DNA of 64,000 nt, from the NCBI GenBank assembly GCA_001314845.1, contig LJZQ01000020.1:1-64000 (forward strand). Direction: 5' to 3'. The translations under genes and the position numbers were made by a program. The DNA comes from Marinobacter excellens HL-55. GTDB taxonomy: Bacteria > Pseudomonadota > Gammaproteobacteria > Pseudomonadales > Oleiphilaceae. Below the pieces are notes generated by a model that ran no database searches, was not told the DNA's origin, and saw nothing but the letters and a program-made list of their open reading frames with translations. This document shows positions 63,768-64,000 of the stretch, piece by piece (positions within the stretch are counted from its first letter, which is position 1; each line of letters begins with the position of its first letter).

Positions 63768-64000
63768 TTAAGAACCATTACCCTGCCGCACAAATTCAAA
63801 GTGCGCAAGCTGATCTTCATGAAAATGCTGCTTGTCGACTTTCAGGTAAGCAGCACGGGCTTCTTCCACGATCACCACGTCCTGAACACCTGGCAGGCGG
63901 CGCAGGCAACGATCAATTTCATCAAAGCCTTCAGACACCGCCTCTTTTAACTGAACCACAAAACTGGAGGTGTAGGTCGGGGCAGGCATGGTCAAGGCCA
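63768..64000 (-). CDS. 3' end of an unidentified gene, perhaps an MFS transporter
   Basis: The frame is open from the window edge to a stop at 63,768. The visible residues ([20 protein letters not shown], then [20 protein letters not shown]) are soluble and would be the C-terminal tail. In pseudomonads a major-facilitator transporter gene lies upstream of ssb and ends in a similar tail, so a transporter is a guess. A small separate protein of 73-75 residues starting near 63,990 is the alternative. Confidence 0.4.
   Translation of the reverse strand, partial: ALTMPAPTYTSSFVVQLKEAVSEGFDEIDRCLRRLPGVQDVVIVEEARAAYLKVDKQHFHEDQLAHFEFVRQGNGS

Overview
The window looks like a chromosomal segment from a marine gammaproteobacterium, most likely Marinobacter or a close relative. 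The clues are the tolC-nudF-yqiB-cpdA neighbourhood, a glnE-ilvE-LPS core arrangement like that of pseudomonads, a glnA-ntrB-ntrC group, and a complete MSHA type IV pilus locus beside ssb. The genus is an inference from gene content and protein resemblance; no database search was possible.

Layout. 1-6.5 kb: gcvH, divergent metR/metE, then cpdA, yqiB and nudF on the minus strand. Three copies of an odd element lie here, each with a conserved core flanked by copy-specific inverted arms. 6.5-10.1 kb: thiC under a TPP riboswitch, divergent from tolC. 10.1-29.8 kb: an LPS/surface-glycan region with waaA, two LpxL-type acyltransferases, an ELM1-like protein, several glycosyltransferases (GT4, GT2, GT90, GT25, GT9), yrbL, manC, an O-antigen ligase-like protein, two LPS-kinase-fold proteins, and a broken sulfotransferase/pyruvyltransferase junction. 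29.8-41 kb: ilvE, glnE, a potassium-channel-like protein, a CYTH triphosphatase, a porin, dtd, pip and typA. 41-46.3 kb: glnA with NtrC sites and a sigma-54 promoter, a DUF4124 protein, ntrB and ntrC. 46.4-62.9 kb: a 17-gene minus-strand MSHA operon (mshI to mshQ). 63-64 kb: ssb and the end of another gene.

How the genes work together. The LPS block covers Kdo transfer (waaA), Kdo/heptose phosphorylation (kdkA and a second kinase), heptose addition (waaC), outer-core glycosylation, late acylation, GDP-mannose supply (manC) and polymer ligation (waaL-like). Nitrogen control is split over two nearby places: glnE adenylylates the glutamine synthetase made by glnA, and NtrB/NtrC drive glnA from a sigma-54 promoter. 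The msh genes encode a pilus ending in a large MshQ with a glycine-rich region and a lectin-like domain, a good candidate for a surface adhesin.

No tRNA, rRNA, CRISPR array, transposase or integrase was recognised. Many genes overlap by 1-4 bases, and several LPS genes appear to start with TTG.
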